Positions 35,016-45,729 of a DNA stretch of 64,000 nt are shown one piece after another. Each line of letters begins with the position of its first letter. The stretch's first letter is position 1. Origin of the DNA: Mesorhizobium xinjiangense (lineage in GTDB: Bacteria; Pseudomonadota; Alphaproteobacteria; Rhizobiales; Rhizobiaceae); the NCBI RefSeq assembly GCF_009749525.1, contig NZ_WOAC01000011.1:1-64000 (forward strand), in the 5' to 3' direction. The notes below the pieces were generated by a model. It saw only the letters and a program-made list of their open reading frames with translations, had not been told where the DNA came from and made no database searches. A program made the position numbers and the translations under genes.

Positions 35016-35423
35016 ATGCAGGGTACGGATCATGTGAACTGGATGCTCTCTGCAGCGCTCGGATCGCTCGCGCGCGCTGAGCGAATGCACCAGCACTTCG
35101 TGAGGCTGCAACCTCGCGAGGGGCTGCGCGAGCCGTGTTGGGAACCGCCTGTCGATGTGCTTGAGACCGAGGCGGAGATCCTGATCCTCGTCGCGCTTCC
35201 GGGGGTTGCCCCCAATGATGTCGAAGCAGCGATCGAGGGCGATGCCCTCGTCGTAAGAGGCCGCCGCGTGCTGCCACCGGAATTGCGAGATGCGCGGATC
35301 CACCGTTTGGAACTCCCGCAGGGTTGTTTCGAGCGCCGCATTGTCCTGCCGCCGGGGCGATACGCGATAACCCGTTTTTCCAGCCATGGCTGTATCGGCC
35401 TCCGTCTCAACAAGTCGGCCTGA
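35016..35423 (+). CDS. Hsp20/alpha-crystallin small heat-shock protein
   Basis: 135 aa. The alpha-crystallin core is at about residues 43-130 (PPVDVLETEAEILILVALPGVAPNDVEAAIEGDALVVRG, with ALPG typical of the family). The C-terminus lacks a clear I-x-I motif and is short, so oligomer formation may differ from IbpA. A good ribosome site (AGAGGGG) precedes it. The Lon gene starts 10 nt after it, so aggregation control and degradation appear coupled. Confidence 0.85.
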   Translation: MQGTDHVNWMLSAALGSLARAERMHQHFVRLQPREGLREPCWEPPVDVLETEAEILILVALPGVAPNDVEAAIEGDALVVRGRRVLPPELRDARIHRLELPQGCFERRIVLPPGRYAITRFSSHGCIGLRLNKSA

Positions 35424-35433
35424 AGGGGAGCCT

Positions 35434-37884
<2,451 letters not shown>

Positions 37885-38026
37885 CCGCACGACCTGCCGG
37901 CCCGATACCAACGCGTCGTGATCGGTCCGTCGCGAATTCAGCTGTGCGATCGCGGCTCAGGGTTTCCAATTGATGCGTGTCGGCGTTGGTTCGCGACGGT
38001 TGGAACAGGACAAGGGAGAAACAGGT

Positions 38027-38959
38027 ATGCATGGTATCCATCATGTCACAGCGATAGCTGGTAGTCCGAACGCTAATCTCAAGTTTTACACTCGGGGCCT
38101 TGGTCTTCGCCTGGTCAAGAAAACCGTCAATTTCGATGATCCGGGGACGTATCACTTCTACTTCGGCGACGAGCGCGGCAGCCCGGGCACGATCCTGACC
38201 TTCTTTCCTTGGGAGCATGCTGCGCCTGGCCACAATGGTGTCGGACTGACGCAGACGACGGCATTCCGTGTGCCGCTCGAATCCTTCGAATTCTGGGTCC
38301 GGCGATTGAACGAATTGGGCGTCAAACACGATGCCCCGGTGGAACGGTTCGGCGACAAGGTTTTAACCTTCAGGGATCCCGACGGGATGAGCCTGGCCCT
38401 GGTCGGGGTGGCGGGTGCCGAAGCCGAAGACAGTTGGAGCAACGGCCCTATTGTGGCCGAGCACGCCATTCGAGGCTTTCATGGCGTTACGCTCAAGCTC
38501 GAGGAAGCTGCTCCCACCGGGGCGATCCTCACCGATGTTCTCGGGTTCGAGAACCGTGGACACGATGAAGGACATGTTCGCTTCAAGGCGCAGAGCACGA
38601 TCGGCGGCATTGTCGATATCCATGTAGCCAGGGAGAACCTGGCCGGACGCATGGGCCGGGGTTCCGTTCACCATGTGGCGTTTCGGGCGAAAGACGACGC
38701 TGAGCAGAGGCAGATGGTGAAAAAGCTCGTGGTCGATCATCGTCTTGCGGCAACCGAACAGAAAGACCGCAACTATTTCCGCTCTGTCTATTTCCGCGAG
38801 CCCGGCGGCATCCTGTTCGAAATTGCCACTGATGAGCCAGGTTTCGCCGTCGACGAGCCTCTGGAGAAACTTGGGACCGATCTGAAGCTGCCGGCCTTCC
38901 TTGAACCGCGGCGGAAAGAGCTTGAGGAGGTCCTGCCGCACCTGGAGCTGGCGCGATGA
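38027..38959 (+). CDS. mhqO: MhqO-like ring-cleaving dioxygenase (VOC family)
   Basis: 310 aa from the ATG at 38027 (MHGIHHVTAIAG) with AAGGGAGAA upstream. Two glyoxalase/VOC modules: the first from GIHHVTAIAGSPNANLKFY to DPDGMSLALVG, the second from GFHGVTLKLEE to FREPGGILFEIAT. Metal-ligand candidates are HH near the start of each module and the Glu in FEIAT. Relatives (MhqO, MhqA, MhqE) are induced by hydroquinones and catechols. It overlaps the hydrolase gene by 4 nt, the mhqO-mhqD arrangement. Confidence 0.88.
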   Translation: MHGIHHVTAIAGSPNANLKFYTRGLGLRLVKKTVNFDDPGTYHFYFGDERGSPGTILTFFPWEHAAPGHNGVGLTQTTAFRVPLESFEFWVRRLNELGVKHDAPVERFGDKVLTFRDPDGMSLALVGVAGAEAEDSWSNGPIVAEHAIRGFHGVTLKLEEAAPTGAILTDVLGFENRGHDEGHVRFKAQSTIGGIVDIHVARENLAGRMGRGSVHHVAFRAKDDAEQRQMVKKLVVDHRLAATEQKDRNYFRSVYFREPGGILFEIATDEPGFAVDEPLEKLGTDLKLPAFLEPRRKELEEVLPHLELAR

Positions 38960-39609
38960 GCAACGCACTTCAGGTGGCTACCGGCGGAGCTCCGCTGGCC
39001 AAGGCCAAGGCGGTGACAATCCTTTTGCATGGGCGCGGCGCATCGGCCGAAAGCATGATGGGGCTCGCGGAGGTCATCGCGCAACCAGACATTGCGTATC
39101 TCGCGCCGCAGGCCACTGGCGGCTCCTGGTACCCCTATTCGTTCCTGGCGCCACTCGAGCAAAACGAACCCCATCTGTCCCGTTCTCTTGCAACGATTGG
39201 GGCTCTTGTCGACAATCTGACGCGTCACGGCTTCGCGCCGAAAAACATTGCGCTGCTTGGCTTCTCGCAGGGAGGCTGTCTCGGTCTCGAATTCGCGGCG
39301 CGCAACGCGAAATGCTACGCCGCGGTGATCGGTCTGAGCGCCGGCCTCATTGGCCCGGAAAATACGCCGCGAAATTATCCGGGGTCCCTTGCTGGCACGG
39401 CCATATTCCTGGGGTGCAGCGATATCGACGATCATATCCCGCTTGCCCGAGTCCACGAGTCGTCGAAGGTCCTGGGCGCTCTCGGAGGCGACGTGATTGA
39501 GCGCATATACCCCTCGATGGGACACACGATCAATGAGGACGAAATTGGTCACGTACGCAGCATACTGGCCGGCTTGCAACGCGACGTCCCGGCGTCCTGG
39601 GATCGGTAG
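38956..39609 (+). CDS. mhqD: MhqD-like alpha/beta hydrolase (phospholipase/carboxylesterase family)
   Basis: 217 aa. Oxyanion/HG motif LLHGRGASAESMM, nucleophile elbow GFSQGG (Ser about 114), and late Asp/His in CSDIDDHIP and SMGHTINEDE. Typical of the short carboxylesterase family that includes MhqD of Bacillus. It starts within the end of the dioxygenase gene (ATGA), so the two are co-translated and probably act on quinone- or catechol-derived products. Confidence 0.88.
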   Translation: MSNALQVATGGAPLAKAKAVTILLHGRGASAESMMGLAEVIAQPDIAYLAPQATGGSWYPYSFLAPLEQNEPHLSRSLATIGALVDNLTRHGFAPKNIALLGFSQGGCLGLEFAARNAKCYAAVIGLSAGLIGPENTPRNYPGSLAGTAIFLGCSDIDDHIPLARVHESSKVLGALGGDVIERIYPSMGHTINEDEIGHVRSILAGLQRDVPASWDR

Positions 39610-39755
39610 CCTCAGTCAAGTCGGGTGACCTGATTGGCCATTTGTGAAGTCTTATGCGTTCAGCCTATCGCGTCATCAAGTCCGTGCATTCATGAAACGA
39701 TAGCTACAAAAAATGCTTGCACGTTCACGCGTGGAAATTCGTTCCGAGGCGGCGA

Positions 39756-40367
39756 CTACGCGGCGCGCACGCTCCACAGCCGATCCAGTACTGGAAGGAT
39801 GTCCGACGGGTCCGACCGATGAGTTTGATCCGGATCGACTTCCGAGTAGGCGATCACCCCGTTTTGATCGACAACGAACCGTGATGGGATTGGAAGCATC
39901 CAACTATCCTCGCCGTGAAGACTCGGCAAATCTATTCCGCTCTTCAGATGCGAAGTTCGGAGCAGCTCGGGAATACGCCACCGGACCCCGAACCGCTGCG
40001 CGACCTTTCCGCCTTTGTCGCACAGGATTGGTAGCTTTACCTTCATCGCCCTTTGAGTTCTCGCATTCTCCTCAATTGTCTGAGGCGAAATGACGACGAG
40101 TGACGCTCCACGTTCCTCGATCGATGGGCGGACCTCTTCCAGCGCCTTTAAGCCAAGATTACATCCAGGACACCAACTGCCGCTATAGAAGACCAGAAGG
40201 AGCGGACCGCGGCGCAGTATCGATTCCAATGAGGTTTTTACACCGTCTTGATCGGGCAGCGAGAAGCTTGGAGCGTGTTGTCCGGCCGATAGTGCGTTTT
40301 CGACTTGCCCGGAGGCAATCAGATACTCGGCAGTCTTGCGCAGGATTATACTGATGTCGGTGGTCAT
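39756..40367 (-). CDS. Peroxiredoxin-like protein (AhpC/TSA family)
   Basis: 203 aa. An N-terminal helical extension (TTDISIILRKTAEYLIASG) is followed by the thioredoxin fold with active site SGSWCPGCNLGLKAL (about residues 64-78). VVISPQTIEENARTQR and a C-terminal FVVDQNGVIAYSEVDPD complete it. It belongs to the peroxiredoxin-like/thiol-peroxidase group found across proteobacteria. It is longer than the 30.6 kb Prx and not closely related. It faces the mhqOD pair and is transcribed alone. Confidence 0.85.
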   Translation of the reverse strand: MTTDISIILRKTAEYLIASGQVENALSAGQHAPSFSLPDQDGVKTSLESILRRGPLLLVFYSGSWCPGCNLGLKALEEVRPSIEERGASLVVISPQTIEENARTQRAMKVKLPILCDKGGKVAQRFGVRWRIPELLRTSHLKSGIDLPSLHGEDSWMLPIPSRFVVDQNGVIAYSEVDPDQTHRSDPSDILPVLDRLWSVRAA

Positions 40368-40716
40368 TTATAGCGTCCATTATTCAGAGCAACTCGTGCG
40401 TCAGTGGTCAACGCTGTGCGACAAGCACTTCTTGCAGTGCTGCTCGTTCGCAGCTTTGGCCTACTCAGCCCCGTCATGACCCAGGCACAATTCACTCAAG
40501 CCGCAGTCCAATTTCGATTCCGTCTCGCGCTCCCTCTACCGTCACACCGGCTGCGGTTTGACACTTTCGGAAGTGCGGTCGCGGCATGATTGCATCAGGA
40601 TGCGAACGTCGGTGAATTGCGAAAATTGCGAAGCATCGGAGAAATTTGGTTTGCCCGCTCGGCGCCATCGCCGACCGCCTGTTCTACGTGCTTGAATCCC
40701 GGTCGAGCGCTCAGGA
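40368..40716. other. Non-coding region between peroxiredoxin and dps genes
   Basis: About 350 bp. Open frames here are short and not protein-like. It contains the peroxiredoxin promoter region next to 40368 and, from the other end, sequence downstream of dps. No terminator with a T-tract, repeat or known site was recognised. Confidence 0.5.
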
Positions 40717-41232
40717 TCAAGCTCTCCTGGTTGACTCGAACAGGAACCATGTACGGCGCTCTGCCTCGTCGATCCAATTTTCGATCAGGCTGGCGGTCGC
40801 GACGTCGCCATGCTCGTCACAGACATTGTGGGTGTCCCGAAGGCGCTGGGCGAGCATCAGATTGTTTTCCTTTAGTTCGGCCAGCATGTCTTCGGGCGAG
40901 ACGAAATCCGCATCATTGTCCTCGACGTGCTGCAACCTGGCGATATGGCCGATCGAGCGGATCGTCGTTCCACCGATCTTGCGGGCTCTTTCCGCTATGT
41001 CGTCGGTCATCGCCAAAATCTGGGCGGCCTGCTCGTCGAGGAGAAGGTGATAATCCCGGAAATGCGGGCCCGACATGTGCCAGTGGAAATTCTTGGTCTT
41101 GACATAAAGCGCGAAGACGTCGGCCAAAAGCGCGGTGAGTGCTGCCGCGATATCCTTCGTGGCGTTCGAGCCAAGATTGCTCGGCGTGTCCAACGGTCCC
41201 TCGAGTCGACTGTTGGCGTCTTCCATACTCAT
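40717..41232 (-). CDS. dps: Dps ferritin-like DNA-protection protein
   Basis: 171 aa from the ATG at 41232 (MSMEDANSR), chosen for GAAGGAGAGATCAGA just upstream; the frame is open further but without protein character. Dps ferroxidase ligands are visible: NFHWHMSGPHFRDYHLLLDEQ with H, H, D and E spaced as expected, and the later LRDTHNVCDEHGDVATASL. It forms a dodecamer that stores iron and protects DNA from peroxide. Transcribed away from gnd. Confidence 0.92.
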   Translation of the reverse strand: MSMEDANSRLEGPLDTPSNLGSNATKDIAAALTALLADVFALYVKTKNFHWHMSGPHFRDYHLLLDEQAAQILAMTDDIAERARKIGGTTIRSIGHIARLQHVEDNDADFVSPEDMLAELKENNLMLAQRLRDTHNVCDEHGDVATASLIENWIDEAERRTWFLFESTRRA

Positions 41233-41775
41233 TCTGATCTCTCCTTCAGGTTTGGTGCGCTCATGTCGTTCGCCGAGGGATGACAGTGCCCGCAAGAACG
41301 GTAGCCACATCCGGGAATGAGGCAACTTCGCTGATCCCACCACCAAGAGGCGTGCCGACTCCGATCACGTTCTTGCTTTGCATATCGACCCTCCCGGCTT
41401 TTCAATCTGACATGATATTCCGCGTGTCGGTCGCGGCACCGACGCTTCGATATGATAATGCGTTGGAACGTGACCTTGTAAGGCCAGAAAGGGAAATCAC
41501 CGCTCGCCATGGAGTCGATAGACGATCGTTATTGTCGCTAGCAAGCTGCGTAGTGCCGTCGCGGTCCCGCAATGTTCCTGCGATGTGCGACAGGCTGTGA
41601 CGGACGCCGCATCATTTCCGACAGCCATGGAAACCATGCATACCGGCTATTGGAAAATTTCGTCCGACGCTGCTTTCAATGGGTAATGCTCATCGAGCAT
41701 CGGCGGCACTCTTGAAAATGGATGGTCGGAGCTCAGTGCCATGTTGCGCAACACTATCAAGTAGAGACCCGTCGA
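41233..41775. other. Divergent intergenic region between dps and gnd
   Basis: About 540 bp, with promoters for both genes expected. It contains copy 3 of the 31-bp element (41627-41657). Short open frames on both strands are not protein-like. No OxyR or Fur box was confidently recognised. Confidence 0.55.
41627..41657 (+). repeat. 31-bp dispersed element, copy 3 (before gnd)
   Basis: ATGGAAACCATGCATACCGG then CTATTGGAAAA; 25/31 identical to each of the other copies. It starts 149 nt upstream of the gnd start codon, almost the same distance as copy 1 from the MFS gene (147 nt). Confidence 0.6.
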
Positions 41776-42798
41776 ATGCAGATTGGATTGATCGGATTGG
41801 GCCGCATGGGCGGCAACATCGCTCGGAGGCTCATCGTCCGTGGTCGGCACGAGGTCGTTGTCTACGGCAGGAATGCGGATGCGGTCGAAGCTCTCGGCCG
41901 AGAGGGAGCAATAGCGGGCTCCTCGCTCAAGGACATGGTCGACCAACTCGATGCGCCACGGACGATCTGGCTAATGTTGCCGGCCGGCCAGGTTACCGAG
42001 GACTACGTGACCGAGCTCGGCAATCTCCTTAGCAGCGGCGATACCATCATCGATGGCGGCAACACGTTCTGGCAGGACGATATTCGTCGGGCCGCAGAGT
42101 TGCGCGAGAAAGGCATCAATTACGTCGATGTCGGAACCAGCGGCGGCGTATGGGGGCTTGAGCGCGGCTACTGCATGATGATCGGCGGGGACAAAGGCAT
42201 CGTCGATCGCCTCGGCCCGATCTTCGCGACGCTAGCTCCCGGCATCGGTCAAATCCCGCAGACTGAAGGCCGTGATGGTCGCGACCCCCGGGTCGAGCAA
42301 GGATACCTTCATGCAGGGCCGAGCGGGGCCGGCCATTTCGTAAAGATGGTCCACAATGGCATCGAGTATGGCTTGATGCAGGCTTACGCGGAAGGGTTCG
42401 ATATCCTGAAGAATGCGAATGTTGAGGCGCTGCCCGAGCAACATCGGTTCGATCTCAACATCACAGACATCGCCGAGGTGTGGAGACGTGGGAGCGTCAT
42501 CAGCTCATGGCTGCTCGATCTGACCGCCTCAGCCCTCGCCAAGAGCGAGGCGCTGGAAACCTATTCCGGATTCGTCGATGATTCTGGCGAAGGCCGCTGG
42601 ACCGTCAATGCGGCGATCGAGGAGGCGGTCTCGGCGGATGTGATCACGGCCGCGCTCTACGCACGGTTTCGCTCGCGCAAGGATCACACCTTCGCGGAGA
42701 AAGTTCTTTCCGCGATGCGACATGGCTTTGGCGGTCATACCGAACCGCCGTCGTCCGAACCCGTTGGGCACTCAATTAATCGTCCCACGAACCCCTGA
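41776..42798 (+). CDS. gnd: 6-phosphogluconate dehydrogenase, short decarboxylating type
   Basis: 340 aa from the ATG at 41776 ([19 protein letters not shown]). Cofactor motif GLGRMG, then substrate motif [19 protein letters not shown], then the catalytic block [19 protein letters not shown] with Lys and His. This is the short (about 300-340 aa) GndA/YqeC-like family rather than the 470-aa Gnd. It converts 6-phosphogluconate to ribulose 5-phosphate and yields NAD(P)H, supporting the glutathione and quinone reductases nearby. Confidence 0.92.
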   Translation: MQIGLIGLGRMGGNIARRLIVRGRHEVVVYGRNADAVEALGREGAIAGSSLKDMVDQLDAPRTIWLMLPAGQVTEDYVTELGNLLSSGDTIIDGGNTFWQDDIRRAAELREKGINYVDVGTSGGVWGLERGYCMMIGGDKGIVDRLGPIFATLAPGIGQIPQTEGRDGRDPRVEQGYLHAGPSGAGHFVKMVHNGIEYGLMQAYAEGFDILKNANVEALPEQHRFDLNITDIAEVWRRGSVISSWLLDLTASALAKSEALETYSGFVDDSGEGRWTVNAAIEEAVSADVITAALYARFRSRKDHTFAEKVLSAMRHGFGGHTEPPSSEPVGHSINRPTNP

Positions 42799-43000
42799 CA
42801 TGAATGCGGATGCGCTTGCGGAACCCAATATGTATGGGCCCGCGGTGTGTTCTGTTCCGAGCGCTATGCGAGCTCTCGGGCCGGCTGGTCGCTCCCCCGC
42901 TCTCCAAACTCCGGAGCTCCGAATATGGTTGCCGCAATACGAAAGCTGACGGGGGACCGCCGTGGCATTTTCGTCGCCTCCAGCAAACGAAAATTTTGAC

Positions 43001-45640
43001 ATGGTAACCGACCGATACAACCCCCGCGTATCTGAACCGAAATGGCAGCGGGCCTGGGACGATGCGAAGCTCTTCGAGACGAAGAACGACGCGCCGGGCG
43101 AGAAATATTACGTGCTCGAGATGTTTCCCTATCCGTCGGGGCGCATCCATATGGGTCACGTCCGCAACTACACGATGGGCGACGTGGTCGCGCGTTACAA
43201 GCGCGCCAAGGGCTTCAACGTGCTGCATCCTATGGGCTGGGACGCGTTCGGCCTGCCGGCCGAGAATGCAGCGCGCGACAACAAGGTCAATCCGCGCGAC
43301 TGGACCTATGCCAACATCGCGACGATGAAAGGCCAGTTGAAGTCGATGGGCCTGTCGCTCGATTGGGCGCGCGAATTCGCGACCTGTGACCCGTCCTACT
43401 ATCGTCACCAGCAGAAGATGTTCCTCGACTTCTGGAAGTCGGGCCTCGTCGAACGCAAGACCGCCAAGGTGAATTGGGATCCGGTCGACATGACCGTGCT
43501 CGCCAACGAGCAGGTGATCGACGGACGCGGCTGGCGTTCCGGTGCTCCGGTCGAGATGCGCGACCTGACGCAGTGGTTCTTCAAGATCACGACAATGGCG
43601 CAGGATCTGCTCGACGGCCTCGACACGCTCGATCGCTGGCCCGAAAAGGTCAAGCTGATGCAGTCGAACTGGATCGGCCGCTCCGAGGGCCTGCAGATCC
43701 GGTGGAAGCTCGACCCGGCATCCGCGCCTTCGGGCGAGAGCGAACTGGAAGTCTATACGACCCGCGCGGACACGATCTTTGGCGCCTCGTTCATGGCGAT
43801 CGCTGCCGATCATCCACTGGCGAAAATGGCGGCCGAGAACAATCCGAAGCTGGCTGCCTTCATCGAGGAGATCAAGCGCGGCGGGACCTCGGCTGCAGAA
43901 ATCGAGACCGCCGAGAAGAAGGGTTTCGACACCGGTATCCGCGTCGTGCATCCGTTCGACGAGAGCTGGACGCTGCCGGTCTATGTCGCCAATTTCGTGC
44001 TGATGGACTACGGCACCGGCGCGATCTTCGGTTGCCCGTCGGGCGACCAGCGCGACCTCGACTTCGCCAACAAATACGGCCTGCCGGTCGTTCCGGTTGT
44101 GATGCCGGACGATGCCAACGCAGCAACGTTCCGGATCATCGGGGAAGCCCTCACCGACGACGGCGTGATGATCAACTCGCGCTTCCTAGATGGCATGAAG
44201 CCGCAGGCCGCCTTCGACGAGGTGGCCCAGCGGCTCTCCGGCGTGGCCATCGGCGACAGGCCCCAGGCCGAGCGCAAGGTGCAGTTCCGCCTGCGCGACT
44301 GGCTGATCTCTCGGCAGCGCTACTGGGGCTGCCCGATCCCGGTTGTCCATTGCGACGATTGCGGCGCGGTGCCCGTGCCGCAAGCCGACCTGCCGGTGCG
44401 GCTGCCTGACGACGTCTCGTTCGATAGACCGGGCAATCCGCTCGACCATCATCCGACCTGGAAGCACGTCGCCTGCCCGAACTGCGGCAAGGATGCGCGG
44501 CGCGACACCGACACGATGGACACATTCGTAGACTCCTCGTGGTATTTCGCGCGCTTCACCGATCCGTGGAACGAGGCGCAGCCCACCGACCTTGCCTATG
44601 TCGACGGGCCGAAGGGCTGGCTGCCGGTCAAACAGTATATCGGCGGCATCGAGCACGCGATCCTGCACCTGCTCTATTCGCGCTTCTTCGCGCGGGCGAT
44701 GAAGGCAACGGGACATCTGAACAGCGTCGTGGAGCCGTTCGAGGGCCTGTTCACGCAGGGCCTCGTCGTCCATGAGACCTACAAAACAAGCGGTGGCGCC
44801 CACGGAACCTGGGTCAAGCCGGCGGAGGTCAAGATCGAGGAGGCCAACGGCGTGCGCCGTGCCAGCATGATAAGCTCCGGTGAGGAAGTCATGATCGGCC
44901 CGGTCGAGAAGATGTCGAAATCGAAGAAGAATGTCATCGATCCCGACGACATCATAGCAAGCTACGGCGCCGATACAGCGCGCTGGTTCATGCTGTCGGA
45001 TTCGCCACCCGAGCGCGACGTCATCTGGACCGGAGCCGGCGTCGAAGGAGCGCACCGCTTCGTCCAGCGGGTGTGGCGACTCGTCTCAGAGTTCGCGCCG
45101 GCGGTGGCAGGGGTTTCGCCCGCACCGGCGCGTGACGGCGATGCGGCCATGATCTCGAAGGTCATGCACAAGGCGGTGAAGGCCGTCGGCGAGGAGATCG
45201 AGCGGCTGGGTTTCAACAAGGCGGTCGCGCGCCTTTACGAGCTGGTCAACGTCCTGTCGCCACAGCTGGCAAGTGCATCCCGCGCCGATTCACCCGCCAG
45301 GGCGGCGCTGCGCGAGGCGGTCGAGGCTCTTGTGCGGATGATCGCGCCGATGATGCCGCACCTTGCCGAAGAGTGCTGGGCGACGCTGGGCGGCAAGGGT
45401 CTGGTGGCGAATCTACCCTGGCCGGAGTTCGATCCGGCGCTCGTCGTCGACGATGAGATCGTGCTGCCGGTGCAGATCAACGGCAGGAAGCGCGGCGATT
45501 TGACAATCGCGCGAGACGCAGATCGATCTGCCGTCGAGGAAGCGGCGCTTGCGCTGGAGGTCGTGCGCAACACGCTCAACGGCAAGCCGCCGCGCAAGGT
45601 GATCGTCGTCCCGGGACGCATCGTGAATATCGTTGCCTGA
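43001..45640 (+). CDS. leuS: Leucyl-tRNA synthetase, complete, on a mobile replicon
   Basis: 879 aa from the ATG at 43001 ([16 protein letters not shown]), the normal alphaproteobacterial LeuS start. Class I HIGH motif as HMGH within [16 protein letters not shown] (about residues 42-57), an editing (CP1) domain at about 225-410 with [12 protein letters not shown] and the aspartate region [21 protein letters not shown] is at [15 protein letters not shown], followed by the anticodon-binding and C-terminal domains. Nothing is truncated, so it should charge tRNA-Leu. Chromosomal leuS normally sits near lptE-holA; here it faces ileS and follows gnd, which suggests a transferred or duplicate copy. 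Precedent: agnB2 LeuS on pAgK84, which gives agrocin 84 resistance. Confidence 0.95.
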   Translation: MVTDRYNPRVSEPKWQRAWDDAKLFETKNDAPGEKYYVLEMFPYPSGRIHMGHVRNYTMGDVVARYKRAKGFNVLHPMGWDAFGLPAENAARDNKVNPRDWTYANIATMKGQLKSMGLSLDWAREFATCDPSYYRHQQKMFLDFWKSGLVERKTAKVNWDPVDMTVLANEQVIDGRGWRSGAPVEMRDLTQWFFKITTMAQDLLDGLDTLDRWPEKVKLMQSNWIGRSEGLQIRWKLDPASAPSGESELEVYTTRADTIFGASFMAIAADHPLAKMAAENNPKLAAFIEEIKRGGTSAAEIETAEKKGFDTGIRVVHPFDESWTLPVYVANFVLMDYGTGAIFGCPSGDQRDLDFANKYGLPVVPVVMPDDANAATFRIIGEALTDDGVMINSRFLDGMKPQAAFDEVAQRLSGVAIGDRPQAERKVQFRLRDWLISRQRYWGCPIPVVHCDDCGAVPVPQADLPVRLPDDVSFDRPGNPLDHHPTWKHVACPNCGKDARRDTDTMDTFVDSSWYFARFTDPWNEAQPTDLAYVDGPKGWLPVKQYIGGIEHAILHLLYSRFFARAMKATGHLNSVVEPFEGLFTQGLVVHETYKTSGGAHGTWVKPAEVKIEEANGVRRASMISSGEEVMIGPVEKMSKSKKNVIDPDDIIASYGADTARWFMLSDSPPERDVIWTGAGVEGAHRFVQRVWRLVSEFAPAVAGVSPAPARDGDAAMISKVMHKAVKAVGEEIERLGFNKAVARLYELVNVLSPQLASASRADSPARAALREAVEALVRMIAPMMPHLAEECWATLGGKGLVANLPWPEFDPALVVDDEIVLPVQINGRKRGDLTIARDADRSAVEEAALALEVVRNTLNGKPPRKVIVVPGRIVNIVA

Positions 45641-45729
45641 ACGGAGGATTAGGTCACACATTGGTCGCTGACTGGAATGCCAGAGCTCAACCCATTCAAA
45701 CTTCGCGAGTGAATTGAAAGTCGGCTGAT

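Noticed and set aside
42776-43951. 391-codon open frame opposite gnd/leuS
   Set aside because: Antisense to the conserved N-terminal part of LeuS; composition typical of a shadow frame and no domain seen.
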